In this document: piece by piece, positions 1 to 9,025 of the stretch
Layout: every line of letters begins with the position of its first letter
Position numbering within the stretch: the stretch's first letter is position 1
NCBI RefSeq assembly: GCF_900114535.1
Contig: NZ_FOTK01000031.1
Coordinates: 1-64,000 of the forward strand
DNA: 64,000 nt
From: Methylobacterium pseudosasicola
Lineage (GTDB): Bacteria; Pseudomonadota; Alphaproteobacteria; Rhizobiales; Beijerinckiaceae
Reading direction: 5' to 3'
Program-made: the position numbers and the translations under genes
Notes under the pieces: model-generated
Told to the model about the DNA's origin: nothing
Databases searched by the model: none
What the model saw: only the letters and a program-made list of their open reading frames with translations

Positions 1-116
1 CCAGAACGGCCGACCAGACACACCCCAATCCGTCTGATGATCCTCTCATCCCAACGACTTGGGCACACAACAAACACCTTAAAAGGGCTGGGGCTCGGAC
101 CTTTTGAATCCCGAAC

Positions 117-587
117 TCAGACGCGCGTGATGCCGCTTTGATCGAGCTTGGCCAGGGCGTCCACGACGCGCTCGCCGGCGATGACGAGGTCCGGGGCGAT
201 CTCCGCCAGGGGCACCAGCACGAAGGCCCGCTCGCGGACGTGACGGTGCGGGAGCACGAGGCGGTCGTCGTCCACGGCCGCGCCTTCATAAGCCAGCACG
301 TCGATGTCGATGACCCGCGGCCCCCAGCGCTCCGCGCGCAGCCGGCCAAGATCGCGCTCGACCGACAGGCACGCATCGAGCAGCCCGTGCGGATCGAGAT
401 CCGTGTCCACCGCGACCGCGCCGTTGAGGAACCAGGGCTGATCCGTCTTGCCCCAGGGCGGTGTCCGATAGTCGCTCGACCGCGCGACCACATGGATCCC
501 GGGCGTCGCGGCGAGCCCTGCGACCGCGCGGTCCAGCATCTGCGCCATGTCGCCGATATTGCTGCCGATGCCGAGATAGGCCCTCAC
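117..587 (-). CDS. folK: HPPK, folate biosynthesis pyrophosphokinase
   Basis: 2-amino-4-hydroxy-6-hydroxymethyldihydropteridine pyrophosphokinase transfers pyrophosphate from ATP to the pterin alcohol just before dihydropteroate synthase. The 156-residue length is normal. The N-terminal GIGSNIGD strand and the signature RWGPRVIDIDVL (about 87-98) are present, with Asp94 and Asp96 in the magnesium-binding positions, followed by the HRHVRER segment near 114-120. The start is GTG, and it overlaps the folB stop as GTGA, so translation is coupled. It is the last gene of a folP-folB-folK operon on the minus strand. The family call is secure; the GTG start is inferred from the overlap. Confidence 0.95.
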   Translation of the reverse strand: MRAYLGIGSNIGDMAQMLDRAVAGLAATPGIHVVARSSDYRTPPWGKTDQPWFLNGAVAVDTDLDPHGLLDACLSVERDLGRLRAERWGPRVIDIDVLAYEGAAVDDDRLVLPHRHVRERAFVLVPLAEIAPDLVIAGERVVDALAKLDQSGITRV

Positions 588-967
588 GCGCGGTCTCCGC
601 GATGCCGGGTGATCGCGACGCTGACCCCGTCGAGGATCGCCGGAACCGGCGCGCTCGGCTTGTCGATCCGCACCGTGATCGCCTCCACGGGCGCAAAGCG
701 TTCGAGGATCGTGCTCGCGATGGCCTCGGCCAGAGCCTCGATCAGGTTGAAGCGCCGCTCGGTGGCAATCTCCACGGCGATCTGGGTCAGGTCGGCGTAG
801 CTCACCGTATGCGCGACATCGTCGGAGCGGCCGGCCGGCGCGAGATCGAGCCGCGCGTCGAGCGAGATGTAGAAGCGCTGGCCGAGCACGGCCTCCTCAG
901 GCAACACGCCGTGGCGCCCGAAGACGGCGATGCGCGCGACGCCGATGCTATCCGCCGGCATGCTCAT
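584..967 (-). CDS. folB: dihydroneopterin aldolase
   Basis: FolB converts 7,8-dihydroneopterin to hydroxymethyldihydropterin and glycolaldehyde in the cytoplasm. The 127 residues match the family length. Visible motifs are GRHGVLPEE (17-25, with the conserved glutamate at 24/25), VSYADL (56-60) and the IDKPSAPVP segment with catalytic Lys103. Its ATG overlaps the folP stop (ATGA) and its stop overlaps the folK start (GTGA), so the three folate genes form one tightly coupled unit. Nothing unusual is seen in it. Confidence 0.93.
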   Translation of the reverse strand: MSMPADSIGVARIAVFGRHGVLPEEAVLGQRFYISLDARLDLAPAGRSDDVAHTVSYADLTQIAVEIATERRFNLIEALAEAIASTILERFAPVEAITVRIDKPSAPVPAILDGVSVAITRHRGDRA

Positions 968-1878
968 CGGGCCTCCGGCCGCATCACCGCATCGACCACC
1001 CGCATCGCATCGATATGGGCAGCCACATCGTGGACGCGCACGATGTCGGCCCCGAGCGTCGCCGCCAGGGTGTGCGCGGCGAGCGACCCGAAGAGCCGGT
1101 CGGCCGGCTTGGTGTCGCGGTCGTGCAGGCGCCCGAGCAGCGACTTGCGCGAGACGCCGACCAGAATCGGAAAGCCGAGCGCCCGAATCTCAGGCAGGCG
1201 CCGCAGCGCCTCCAGATGCTGCGACCACGTCTTGCCGAAGCCCGCCCCCGGATCGAGCACGATGTCGCCCTCCGGAATGCCGGCGCGGCGGGCGATGTCG
1301 AGGGAGCGCTCGAAGAAGGCCCGCATGTCGGCGACGATGTCGATCTCGGGGTCGATCGTCTCGCGGTTGTGCATGATCACCACCGGAGCGCCATGCGCGG
1401 CAGCCACGGCGGCGATGTCGGGCTCGCGCTGCAAGCCCCAGACGTCGTTGACGATGTGAGCGCCGGCTTCGAGCGCTACGCGGGCCGTGGAAGCCTTGTA
1501 GGTGTCGATCGAGATCGGCACGGAGAGGCGTGGCGCCACCGCCCGGATCACCGGCAGGACGCGGGCCTGCTCCTCCTCGGCCGGCACCGGAACGTGGCCG
1601 GGGCGGGTCGATTCACCGCCGATATCGAGGATCGCAGCGCCCTCGGCCACCAGCCGCTCGGCCTGTGACACGGCCTCGGCCTCGCCGGCGAACAGACCGC
1701 CGTCTGAGAAGGAATCCGGGGTGACGTTCAGGATGCCCATCACCAGCGTGCGGGCCCCGAGGCCGGGCAGCAGGTCGGACAGGCTGGGGGAGGGGGGCAC
1801 GAATCGGGTCCCGTTCGCACATGCGGTTCGGGACCCGGTGTGATCGAAACGACTGGCCAGCGCAACGCCGGCCATCAT
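964..1878 (-). CDS. folP: dihydropteroate synthase
   Basis: FolP condenses p-aminobenzoate with hydroxymethyldihydropterin pyrophosphate; it is the sulfonamide target. Motifs seen are MGILNVTPDSFSDGG (about 47-61), LDIGGESTRPG (about 90-100), the HIVNDVWG loop, DPGAGFGK and GVSRKS. The frame stays open upstream into the next gene, but that part is arginine/proline-rich shadow. I take the ATG at 1878 (a second ATG follows directly), giving 304 residues and a 61-base gap after the upstream gene. An alternative start a few codons further in is possible. It heads folP-folB-folK, and its neighbour upstream belongs to the pqq group. Confidence 0.92.
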   Translation of the reverse strand: MMAGVALASRFDHTGSRTACANGTRFVPPSPSLSDLLPGLGARTLVMGILNVTPDSFSDGGLFAGEAEAVSQAERLVAEGAAILDIGGESTRPGHVPVPAEEEQARVLPVIRAVAPRLSVPISIDTYKASTARVALEAGAHIVNDVWGLQREPDIAAVAAAHGAPVVIMHNRETIDPEIDIVADMRAFFERSLDIARRAGIPEGDIVLDPGAGFGKTWSQHLEALRRLPEIRALGFPILVGVSRKSLLGRLHDRDTKPADRLFGSLAAHTLAATLGADIVRVHDVAAHIDAMRVVDAVMRPEAR

Positions 1879-1939
1879 CACGGATGCATGCTGATTTCGG
1901 AAAATCGGATTCGACGTTTCCGCAGCATGCTTCAAGTCA

Positions 1940-2302
1940 TCAGCCGCGATAGCAGCGGATCTCGGCCTCGGCCTGGGCGCGGCGCAGATCGGCGACCTTG
2001 TCGTCGAAGATCTTGGTCGACTTGAACTCGTTCGCTCGGTTGCCGATGCCCTGGCGCATGGACAGGACCGTGCTGGCCTGTACGTACTTGTCGTAGGGCA
2101 GGATCGCGGCAAGCTGATCGACCGAGCAGGTGCAGCGCTCCATGCTCTCGCGGGTCTGGCCGTTTGCCGCCATGCAGCCGAACACGTAATCGACCCGCGC
2201 GTCGGTGGGGTAATCGTTCTCCTCGGCCGCCCAGCCCGCCATGCCCGACACGGCGAGGGCGAGGGCGGCGAGCGCGCCGCGTTCAGCCAGCCTTCTGATC
2301 AT
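1940..2302 (-). CDS. small exported four-cysteine protein of unknown function
   Basis: This 120-residue protein has an N-terminal basic stretch and hydrophobic core (about 8-26) ending in an Ala-rich cleavage site, so it is probably exported to the periplasm. The mature part has four cysteines (43, 57, 59, 117), including a CTC pair, and a YDKYVQASTVLSMRQ helix. I do not recognise a characterised family. Its start overlaps the end of the preceding exported protein gene by 20 bases, and that gene overlaps pqqE. It therefore looks like the last member of the pqqCD-pqqE transcription unit. A periplasmic role linked to PQQ or quinoproteins is inference from position only. Confidence 0.7.
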   Translation of the reverse strand: MIRRLAERGALAALALAVSGMAGWAAEENDYPTDARVDYVFGCMAANGQTRESMERCTCSVDQLAAILPYDKYVQASTVLSMRQGIGNRANEFKSTKIFDDKVADLRRAQAEAEIRCYRG

Positions 2303-2993
2303 AACTCAGTTTCTCCTCGAGCAACTCGCCGCCCTCCTGGTTCTTCGACGACGCCTCGATGGAGACGATCTGGCCGGGAACCTCGGGCGCGGTGATGAAG
2401 GTGTAGGTCATGTTGTCCATGCCGCGCATGCGCTGTTCCATGGCATCCTTGGCGAAGGGCTGGATCTCGACCTTCCAGCCATCGACCTCGCGGCCGCCCA
2501 GGGCGACCTTCGTCGGCGTCACGGTCGCGCCCTCGCGTAGCCCCTTGCGGATCGCGAGCTTCAGGTAGCGCGGGTTTGCCTCAAGCACCTTCGCGAGCCC
2601 CCGGAGATGGTTCTCCAGGAACAGCGAGACCACTGGGTTGCCGCTCATGTCCTCGAACGGGCCGGCCGGCATCCGGTTAAGGCCGGAGAACATCACCACG
2701 CTGATGTCGCGGGCCTCCGGACTCTTGCCCGGCTCCAGCTTGAGCGTGACCGTATCCGACAGGGGTGCCCCGAACGGCCCCTTGGAGATACCCGAACGGC
2801 GCAGGTAATCGTAGGTGATCGTCGAGCCGGGGGCCGCATTCTTCATGTGCGGCTGGTCGAACAGGAGATCGGCTGCCGAGGGCGGAGCCGCGGCATTGAC
2901 CTGCGTGACCGCGCCGGGCTTGGGCGCATCCTCGGCAAGGGCCGGCATCGCGGCCAGCACCAGCGCGACGGCTGTCGTGGCGAGAAGCTTCAC
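2283..2993 (-). CDS. exported protein of unknown function coupled to pqqE
   Basis: With a GTG start at 2993 the product has 236 residues and a clear signal peptide ([20 protein letters not shown], cleavage after residue 20). The frame extends further up inside pqqE, but that part is shadow sequence. The GTG overlaps the pqqE stop as GTGA, the sign of translational coupling. The mature part is soluble, with only one or no cysteine and no catalytic motif I recognise. It contains a repeated charged amphipathic pattern and the phrases [17 protein letters not shown] and [15 protein letters not shown]. Position suggests a periplasmic function tied to PQQ use or quinoprotein maturation; this is not established. 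Confidence 0.75.
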   Translation of the reverse strand: MKLLATTAVALVLAAMPALAEDAPKPGAVTQVNAAAPPSAADLLFDQPHMKNAAPGSTITYDYLRRSGISKGPFGAPLSDTVTLKLEPGKSPEARDISVVMFSGLNRMPAGPFEDMSGNPVVSLFLENHLRGLAKVLEANPRYLKLAIRKGLREGATVTPTKVALGGREVDGWKVEIQPFAKDAMEQRMRGMDNMTYTFITAPEVPGQIVSIEASSKNQEGGELLEEKLSYDQKAG

Positions 2994-4135
2994 GAGTTGA
3001 CGTCCTCCTTGAACGGCGACCGGACGTTGCTGCCGATCGTCCGATACACGTAATCCGGCGGGGTCTCGGCCGCCTCTTCGACCGCAAGCGCCCGCACCTT
3101 GGCATGGAGCGGCGAGAGCGAGCAGGCCGGGTCGGTGGCCGCGGCATCGCCGGCCAGCGCCAGAGCCTGGCAGCGGCAGCCGCCCCAATCCTTCTCACGC
3201 CGGTCGCAGGAGCGGCAGGGCTCCTGCATCCAGTCGGTCCCGCGATAGGCCGTGAAGGCCGGCGAATCCCGCCAGATCTCGCCGAGCGAATGTTCGGTCA
3301 CGTGCCAAAATTCGAGGCCGGGGATCGTCTCGGCCGCGTGGCAGGGCAGGACCTTGCCCTGGGGCGTGACGTTCATCAGCTTGCGGCCCCAACCGCCTGC
3401 GCAGGCCTTGGGGTATTTCGCGTAATAATCCGGCACCACGAGGTCGATGACGAGCTGACCTTTCAGCCGCTCCCGGGCGGCCTCCACGATCCGGATCGAG
3501 GCATCGACCTGCGCCTTGTCCGGCATCAGGGCGGCGCGGTTGACGTAGGCCCAGCCGTAATACTGCGTGTGCGCCACTTCGAGCCGCTTGGCGCCCATCT
3601 TCACGGCGAGGTCGATGAAGCCCTCGACCTCGTGGATGTTGCCGCGGTGGATCACCGAATTCAGCGTCAACGGCAGACCGAGCTCGACCACCTTGGCGGC
3701 GAACTCGAATTTCTGGGGCTGGGCGTTCTTCAGGCCGCCGATTTTTTCCGCGTTCTGGGCATCGACGCCCTGCACCGAAAGCTGCACATGGTCGAGCCCG
3801 ACGTCGTACAGGGCCTGGAGCTTGCCCAGCGCGCCGCCCACACCGGAGGTGATCAGGTTCGAGTAGAGACCGAGATCCGCGCAGGTCTTGGTGATCTCGA
3901 CGATGTCGTTGCGCGCCGTCGGCTCGCCCCCCGACAGGTGGACGTGGAGCACGCCGAGACCGGACGCCTCCGTGAGGACGCGCTGCCACGTCGCCGTGTC
4001 CAGCTCGCCGGACCGGCGGTCGAGCTCCAGCGGGTTGGAGCAGTAGGGACAGCGCAGGGGGCAGCGATGGGTCAACTCAGCGAGCAGACCCACCGGTGCC
4101 GGCACGTCCGGCCGGTTCGGCGTCAGTGCGTTCAT
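2990..4135 (-). CDS. pqqE: PqqA peptide cyclase, radical SAM/SPASM
   Basis: PqqE forms the carbon-carbon bond between the Glu and Tyr side chains of the PqqA peptide, the first step of PQQ synthesis; in known systems it needs PqqD as a peptide chaperone. The 381 residues carry the radical SAM motif CPLRCPYC (Cys25, 29, 32), the [10 protein letters not shown] segment near 86, and a cysteine-rich SPASM region at the C-terminus ([24 protein letters not shown]). The ATG overlaps the pqqCD stop (ATGA), and the stop overlaps the next gene's GTG. Length and motifs are normal. Confidence 0.97.
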   Translation of the reverse strand: MNALTPNRPDVPAPVGLLAELTHRCPLRCPYCSNPLELDRRSGELDTATWQRVLTEASGLGVLHVHLSGGEPTARNDIVEITKTCADLGLYSNLITSGVGGALGKLQALYDVGLDHVQLSVQGVDAQNAEKIGGLKNAQPQKFEFAAKVVELGLPLTLNSVIHRGNIHEVEGFIDLAVKMGAKRLEVAHTQYYGWAYVNRAALMPDKAQVDASIRIVEAARERLKGQLVIDLVVPDYYAKYPKACAGGWGRKLMNVTPQGKVLPCHAAETIPGLEFWHVTEHSLGEIWRDSPAFTAYRGTDWMQEPCRSCDRREKDWGGCRCQALALAGDAAATDPACSLSPLHAKVRALAVEEAAETPPDYVYRTIGSNVRSPFKEDVNS

Positions 4136-5217
4136 CGCTCCAGAACCCGTTTCTCCGCCAAGCCGTCCAGCATCACGAGGATGTCGGCCTCGATGGCCCG
4201 CGGATCGGCCACATAGGTCCGGCCCAGCTCATCCGCGATCGCCGCGACGCTGCGGTTGCCGTCCACCAGCTTGAGTACCGCCACGGCGTTGTCGTCGAGG
4301 TCGAAGGTCCGCTCAGGGGCGAGCAGGACGTGTTTGCCGCGGGTCTCGTCGTGCCGCAGCCGCACGCCGCGCGGCAGGCGCGGCCGGTCGTCGGCCACCA
4401 TCTTGCGGACGCCGCCACTCGCCTGAGCGGCCGGTGCCTCGGCGACGAGGCCGGTTCCGGGCGTCCAGGCATCCGGCGGGATCATCCCGGGAGCAACATA
4501 GGCGAAGTACAGGGCGTCGAGCTGGGTCCAGAGCACGTTGCACTTGAAGGTCAGCGCCGCCATGGCCTGGCGCTGCAGCTCCGGGGTCGTCGCGTGCGTC
4601 TTCACGTAGTCGAGGGCGAAGTCGGCGTCGCGGGGTGCCTGGGTGAGGCGCTTGTCGAAATAGGCGAGTGTGTCCTTCGTGATGAAGTCGTAGTTCTTCA
4701 GCATCCCGGCGACGCGCTCGGAGATGATGGTCGGCGAGAACATCTCGGTCAGCGACGAGGCGATCGCCTCCAGCAGGCTCTTCTCGGCGACGAAATGGAC
4801 ATAGGCTTCCACCGAGAACTTCGTCGCCGAGAGGATGCCGCGGGTGGAGAGCACGTAGTCGCGCTCGAAGCCGACGCCCTCGGCGAGCTTCAGCCAGCGC
4901 TCGATGCCACCGTCGCCCGGATGGTCGCCGTCATGGTCGACGATGCGCTGCCGCCAAACCCGCCGCAGGGACGCATCCGTCATCCGGGCGAGGACGGCGG
5001 CGTCCTTCACCGGGATCATCGCCTGGTAATAGTAACGGTTGAGCGCCCAGGCCCGAACCTGATCCTTCGAGAGCTTGCCGTCGTGCAGGAGCCGGTGGAA
5101 CGGATGCAGGATATGGTACCGGCGCGCCCCGATGTCGCGGAGGGCCGCCTCAAGCTCGTCGGGGCTCAAAAGGCGCTGACTGTCGGCGGCATCGGGCGTT
5201 GGGAAGACTGCGTTCAT
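4132..5217 (-). CDS. pqqCD: PqqC-PqqD fusion protein
   Basis: One 361-residue chain joins PqqC (residues about 15-245; oxidase that catalyses the final ring closure and eight-electron oxidation to PQQ) to PqqD (about 270-361; the peptide chaperone that presents PqqA to PqqE). The join is an Ala/Pro-rich linker. PqqC features include [28 protein letters not shown] and FALDYV. The PqqD half shows [23 protein letters not shown]. Such a fusion is known from Methylobacterium. I chose the ATG at 5217; the open frame upstream adds 19 unrelated residues. A promoter-like element sits in the 181-base gap upstream of it. Confidence 0.96.
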   Translation of the reverse strand: MNAVFPTPDAADSQRLLSPDELEAALRDIGARRYHILHPFHRLLHDGKLSKDQVRAWALNRYYYQAMIPVKDAAVLARMTDASLRRVWRQRIVDHDGDHPGDGGIERWLKLAEGVGFERDYVLSTRGILSATKFSVEAYVHFVAEKSLLEAIASSLTEMFSPTIISERVAGMLKNYDFITKDTLAYFDKRLTQAPRDADFALDYVKTHATTPELQRQAMAALTFKCNVLWTQLDALYFAYVAPGMIPPDAWTPGTGLVAEAPAAQASGGVRKMVADDRPRLPRGVRLRHDETRGKHVLLAPERTFDLDDNAVAVLKLVDGNRSVAAIADELGRTYVADPRAIEADILVMLDGLAEKRVLER

Positions 5218-5351
5218 GGCGTTTCCGGAATCCGTTCTCGGGTCGCGTTTCCTGTACTCCGATCCCGCCCTCATTGAGAGGCGCGTCCAGAAAGCCAGAG
5301 AGGATCTTTCAGGGCGCGGCCCCGGCGGAGCGAATGCCCGGGTTCAGGATC

Positions 5352-5380
5352 AATATAGGGCCGGCGCGGTCTGCACCCAA
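5352..5380 (-). promoter_or_regulatory. candidate sigma-70 promoter upstream of pqqCD
   Basis: Read on the minus strand, TTGGGT (5375-5380) is followed by a 17-base spacer and TATATT (5352-5357). It lies in the gap between pqqB and pqqCD and would start transcription about 125-130 bases before pqqCD. This suggests pqqCD-pqqE and the two downstream exported genes can be transcribed apart from pqqAB. It was found by eye only. Confidence 0.45.
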
Positions 5381-5398
5381 CGGCCGGTCGAACATGTC

Positions 5399-6298
5399 TC
5401 AGAGGGCGAGGCTCAGCCCGTCATGCGCCACAATCCAGCCGGCCGCCTCGACATCAGCCCGTTCCGGCGAGCCCTCGACCAGGACCGGGTTGGTGTTGTT
5501 GATATGGACGAAGACCCGGCGCCCGATGGCGGTCCCGGCCAGTGCGTCGATCGAACCGTTCTCACCGCGCATCGGGACATGGCCCATGCGCCAGCCCGTC
5601 TTGGTGCCGACGCCGGCGCGAATCATGTCGTCATCGTGCAGGACCGTGCCGTCGAACAGCAGCGCGTCCACGCCCGAAATCCGGTCCCGGAGACCGTCCG
5701 TCACCCGGGCACAGCCAGGAATGTAGGCAAGGCGCCGGCCGTTCGATTCGATCAGGGCGCCCACGGTGGTCTCGGTCTCGGCGCCGATCTCCATCGTCTC
5801 GTCTTCGAGCCAGAGCGGCACCTTGCCGGGCACCGGAAACAGCGTGACGGAGAGGCCGGGGAGGGGCTCGAACAGCTGCTCCATGGCGACCGCCTGCCGG
5901 GCGACTACTCCCTCGGCCATCACGTCGAACACGCGGTTGGCGTTGACGGAGTCGAGAATGCCGCGGGTGGCGGAGAGCGTGTAAGGCTGGCCCTCGCGCA
6001 GGGTCAGCAGGCCCGCCACGTGGTCGACGTCTCCATTGGTCAGGAGCACGGACCGGATCGGCGAGTGGCGCAGGCCCTCTCGGGGATGCATCTGCGGATT
6101 GTCGAAGAGTTGCTGGCGGATATCCGGCGAGGCGTTGATCAGCAGCCAGTCGGACCCATCCGCCGAGACCGCGATGCTCGACTGAGTCCGGGGGCGCACC
6201 CGGTCGGGCTCGGACCGCGCCAGGGTGCAGATGGGGCAGCGGCAATTCCACTGGGGAAGGCCGCCGCCGGCCGCGGAGCCGAGGATCACGACGCGCAT
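5399..6298 (-). CDS. pqqB: PQQ biosynthesis protein PqqB
   Basis: PqqB is a metallo-beta-lactamase-fold protein that acts between peptide release and PqqC, reported as an iron-dependent tyrosine hydroxylase in other species. The 299 residues begin MRVVILGSAAGGGLPQWNC and contain the family's altered metal loop TNGDVDHVAGLLTLRE, the CRCPICTLAR cysteine cluster near 20-28 and GHVPMRGENGSIDAL towards the C-terminus. It starts 34 bases after the pqqA stop, so pqqA and pqqB should share a transcript. Length and motifs are as expected. Confidence 0.96.
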   Translation of the reverse strand: MRVVILGSAAGGGLPQWNCRCPICTLARSEPDRVRPRTQSSIAVSADGSDWLLINASPDIRQQLFDNPQMHPREGLRHSPIRSVLLTNGDVDHVAGLLTLREGQPYTLSATRGILDSVNANRVFDVMAEGVVARQAVAMEQLFEPLPGLSVTLFPVPGKVPLWLEDETMEIGAETETTVGALIESNGRRLAYIPGCARVTDGLRDRISGVDALLFDGTVLHDDDMIRAGVGTKTGWRMGHVPMRGENGSIDALAGTAIGRRVFVHINNTNPVLVEGSPERADVEAAGWIVAHDGLSLAL

Positions 6299-6332
6299 GG
6301 TGCGGTTCCCGCGATCCCCGGCCCCTGGAAAC

Positions 6333-6422
6333 TTAGTTGAAGGTGTCGATCTCGGCCGACTCGTAGCTCGTCACTTCCATGCCGACACAGATCTCGGACA
6401 CAACGGGGGCAGCCCACTTCAT
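6333..6422 (-). CDS. pqqA: PqqA, PQQ precursor peptide
   Basis: This is a 29-residue peptide (MKWAAPVVSEICVGMEVTSY, then ESAEIDTFN). It is the ribosomally made substrate from which PQQ is built. Glu16 and Tyr20, the two residues joined by PqqE, are present with the usual E-V-T-S-Y spacing. A strong ribosome binding site (AAGGAGA at 6429-6435, read on the minus strand) precedes the ATG. It heads the pqq cluster, as in other methylotrophs. Confidence 0.97.
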   Translation of the reverse strand: MKWAAPVVSEICVGMEVTSYESAEIDTFN

Positions 6423-6514
6423 GGTATTTCTCCTTGGCGGTTCCTCACCGAGCGTCACGGGTTCCTAAGAAACCTCTAAGACACTGATGGCGCTCTGGTT
6501 TCCGGCGCGCCCTC

Positions 6515-6543
6515 GATATCGGCGATTCAGCTCCGGTCTTCAA
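6515..6543 (-). promoter_or_regulatory. candidate pqqA promoter
   Basis: On the minus strand TTGAAG (6538-6543), a 17-base spacer and GATATC (6515-6520) would start transcription about 85 bases upstream of pqqA. The region from 6423 to 6643 between pqqA and the response regulator is AT-richer than its neighbours and must hold the pqqA promoter. The -10 match is only moderate. Confidence 0.35.
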
Positions 6544-6643
6544 GCACTAACTTGCCGGATCCTCCCAAATTTTTCGTGAGACTCCACCTAAAAGCCCAGA
6601 TCCGCGCCAGAAACGTTACCGGATTCGACTTAAGTACAATCGT

Positions 6644-7348
6644 TTATTGGCGGAAGTCCGGACCGCGCAGCTCGAGCATGAAACCCTTCCCGCGGACGGT
6701 GACCAATCCAGGGCCGCCGTAGCGGACGAAGTCGGCCATCTTCGAGCGCAGATACCCGATGTAGACGTCCACCACATTGAGAGAGAGGCCGCCCTGGCTG
6801 GCCCAGAGCCGGTCGAAGATGTCGGCGCGGGAGACCGGCTTGCCGATGCTCTCCATCAGCATGGCGAGGAGGTCGGCCTCGCGCGGGGTGAGCCTGGCGC
6901 TGGCCTCGCCGCAGCTCGCTTGGCGAGTGTCGAGATCGAGCAGCAGCCGGCCGGCGCTGAGCCGCGAGCGCGGCGCCTCGGCCTGCTCCCGGCGCATCAG
7001 ATGCGTGCGCAGGCGCGCCACAAGCTCGTCGAACACGAACGGCTTGACGATGTAGTCGTCGGCGCCGAGGGCCAACCCCTCCGCCCGGTCGCGGATCTCG
7101 TCGCGGGCGGACAGGAACAGGATCGCCCCCGGGAAGCCACCCTCGCGCAGCGAGCGACAGACATCGTGGCCAGACCCGTCGGGCAGGTTGATGTCGAGGA
7201 GGACCGCGCCGGGCGCCGGGTCATGGGCGGCCTTCAGCGCCTCGTCCACGCAGGCCGCGGTGCCGACCTCGAACCCCTCGGCTTCCAGGCCGCGGGCCAA
7301 CAGGCCCCGGATGTCGATATCGTCCTCGACGATCAGGATCCGCGTCAT
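6644..7348 (-). CDS. OmpR-family response regulator
   Basis: This 234-residue protein has a receiver domain (1-120) with the acidic pocket VEDD, phosphoacceptor Asp52 in LLDINLPDGSG and Lys in DDYIVKPF near 101. A winged-helix DNA-binding domain (about 130-228) ends in VDVYIGYLRSKM and VRGKGFML. The ATG at 7348 overlaps the kinase stop (ATGA), so kinase and regulator are coupled. It lies just upstream of pqqA and downstream of the fhc genes. A role in methanol or C1 regulation (for example an MxbM equivalent) is possible but cannot be confirmed from the sequence. Confidence 0.9.
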   Translation of the reverse strand: MTRILIVEDDIDIRGLLARGLEAEGFEVGTAACVDEALKAAHDPAPGAVLLDINLPDGSGHDVCRSLREGGFPGAILFLSARDEIRDRAEGLALGADDYIVKPFVFDELVARLRTHLMRREQAEAPRSRLSAGRLLLDLDTRQASCGEASARLTPREADLLAMLMESIGKPVSRADIFDRLWASQGGLSLNVVDVYIGYLRSKMADFVRYGGPGLVTVRGKGFMLELRGPDFRQ

Positions 7349-8979
7349 GCGGCCGACTCCCTCACCTGCGCGCCGCCAACCGTATCCCCGGCCGTGCCCG
7401 TTTCCCATGCCGGATCGAGCGCCGGAATGTCCAGGCTGACCCGGGCCCCGCGCCCATCCGGGCCGGCGCCGAGGCGGATCGTGCCGCCGTGCTGCTCGAC
7501 GATCCAGCGTGCAAGCGCGAGACCGATACCGAAGCCGGTCTCGTCCGGGCTCGGCCCTGCGCCGCGCCGGAAGCGCTCGAACAGCTCGGCCTCCGAGGCG
7601 CCGAAGCCCGGCCCGTCATCGGTTACGGTGATCCGGGCGACAGCGTCCGGCTCAGCCGACAGCGCGACCTCGACGCGGCTCAGCCCCTTGGCGTGACGCA
7701 GGGCGTTGTCCACCAAGCTCTCGACGGTCTGGCGGATCCATTCCCGGTCGGCCAGGCATTCCACGTCCTGGGTGCCGGGTTCGAGGCTCAGGGCGACCCG
7801 GCGGCGCGCAGCCTCGGAGGCCATGTTGTCGACGGCCTCGGCCAGAACCGCGGCGAGCCCGAGGGGGCGCTTGTCGAACTCGATCTCGCCGGATTCGGAG
7901 CGAGCGACGCGCAGCAGATCCTCGACGCGCAGCTTCAGCCGCTGCGCCCGCTTGCGGATGGTGGCGAAGACCGGCCCCGGATCGGCGCCCCGGGACGCGC
8001 CGCGCAGCGCCAAGTCGCATTCGCCCAGGATCACGGTGAGCGGCGTGCGCAGTTCGTGGCTGACATCCGCGAAGAAGCGCCGGCGCGAACGGTCGACGGC
8101 TTCGAGCCGCTCGTTGGCGGCGCGCAGATCGGCGGTGCGGGTCGCCACCGTATCCTCCAGCGCCGCCCGGTCTGCTGCGACCCGCGACTCCCGGCGGGCC
8201 AGCCGCGCGGCCATGCGGTTGACGTTGGTCATCAGCAGGCCGAGCTCGTCCCGGGTCGCCACCGAGAGCCGCGTGTCGAGGGCGCCATGGCCGATGGCGC
8301 TCGCCGCGCGCCGGACCTCCTCGATCCGGGCCAGGGTCGGACGAGTCACACCTCGATACAGCACGGCGAGCAGGACGAGGGCGGCCGCGACCGCGGCCGC
8401 CGCGGCTACCCGCAGGCGCGCCGATAGGGCCCGGGCCTCCTCGGAGCCCAGCGCCATGCTGCGCCGTTCGGCTTCGATCAAGAACGAGAGCGGCTGGCCG
8501 GTCATCGCCCCAAAGCCGTTGAGCGCGCCCTTGATCGCATCCTGGCGCTTCTCCGGCTCGGTCTGGCGGCTGATCAGCGCCACCTGCCGGTCGAGCACGA
8601 CCCGGGCTGCGCGCAGCTGCGCCATCGGGCGCGTCCGGGCGGCGTATTGCATGCGGTCGGCGGGATCATCGCTCGGCGGGAAGCTCTGGGCCAGGGCCGC
8701 ATCGACCGTGGTCAGCGCTGTGTCGGCATTGTCGCGGGCGATCGCCATGGCCTCGGGCTGGCCGTCGGGATTGCCCACCGTCTCGACCGCCGCCAGGCCG
8801 AACTGGGTGAGGCGGCCGGACAGCTCGGCGAGCAGTTCCAGGCGCCGCTGCGCTTCCAAAGTGCGGTCGACGGTGCGCTCGGCGGCGGCGATCGACGCCA
8901 GGGCGGCGATGGCGGCCAGCATCACCACGATGGCGGTGCCACCGAGCAGCAGCGCGAAGCGGAGTTTCAGCGAGCGCAT
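7345..8979 (-). CDS. membrane sensor histidine kinase
   Basis: This 544-residue sensor kinase pairs with the adjacent OmpR-type regulator. It has a transmembrane helix at about 8-30, a periplasmic helical region and a second helix rich in Ala/Val near 192-210. A HAMP linker follows, then HisKA with FFADVSHELRTPLT (phosphoacceptor His about 308) and HATPase_c with the N, G1 (DDGPGFG) and G2 (GFGIGLALARWI) boxes. I chose the ATG at 8979 because residues before it in the open frame look non-coding. The signal sensed is unknown. The small exported protein just upstream could be an accessory. Confidence 0.9.
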   Translation of the reverse strand: MRSLKLRFALLLGGTAIVVMLAAIAALASIAAAERTVDRTLEAQRRLELLAELSGRLTQFGLAAVETVGNPDGQPEAMAIARDNADTALTTVDAALAQSFPPSDDPADRMQYAARTRPMAQLRAARVVLDRQVALISRQTEPEKRQDAIKGALNGFGAMTGQPLSFLIEAERRSMALGSEEARALSARLRVAAAAAVAAALVLLAVLYRGVTRPTLARIEEVRRAASAIGHGALDTRLSVATRDELGLLMTNVNRMAARLARRESRVAADRAALEDTVATRTADLRAANERLEAVDRSRRRFFADVSHELRTPLTVILGECDLALRGASRGADPGPVFATIRKRAQRLKLRVEDLLRVARSESGEIEFDKRPLGLAAVLAEAVDNMASEAARRRVALSLEPGTQDVECLADREWIRQTVESLVDNALRHAKGLSRVEVALSAEPDAVARITVTDDGPGFGASEAELFERFRRGAGPSPDETGFGIGLALARWIVEQHGGTIRLGAGPDGRGARVSLDIPALDPAWETGTAGDTVGGAQVRESAA

Positions 8980-9025
8980 CGACTCTGACTCGCCGGGAGC
9001 CGCCCTCCGCGGTCGCGGAGCGTCG

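Noticed and set aside
1-116. Possible RNA gene or terminator at the left edge after folK
   Set aside because: A TTTTGAATCCCGA stretch caught the eye, but there is no acceptor stem, anticodon arm or clear hairpin.
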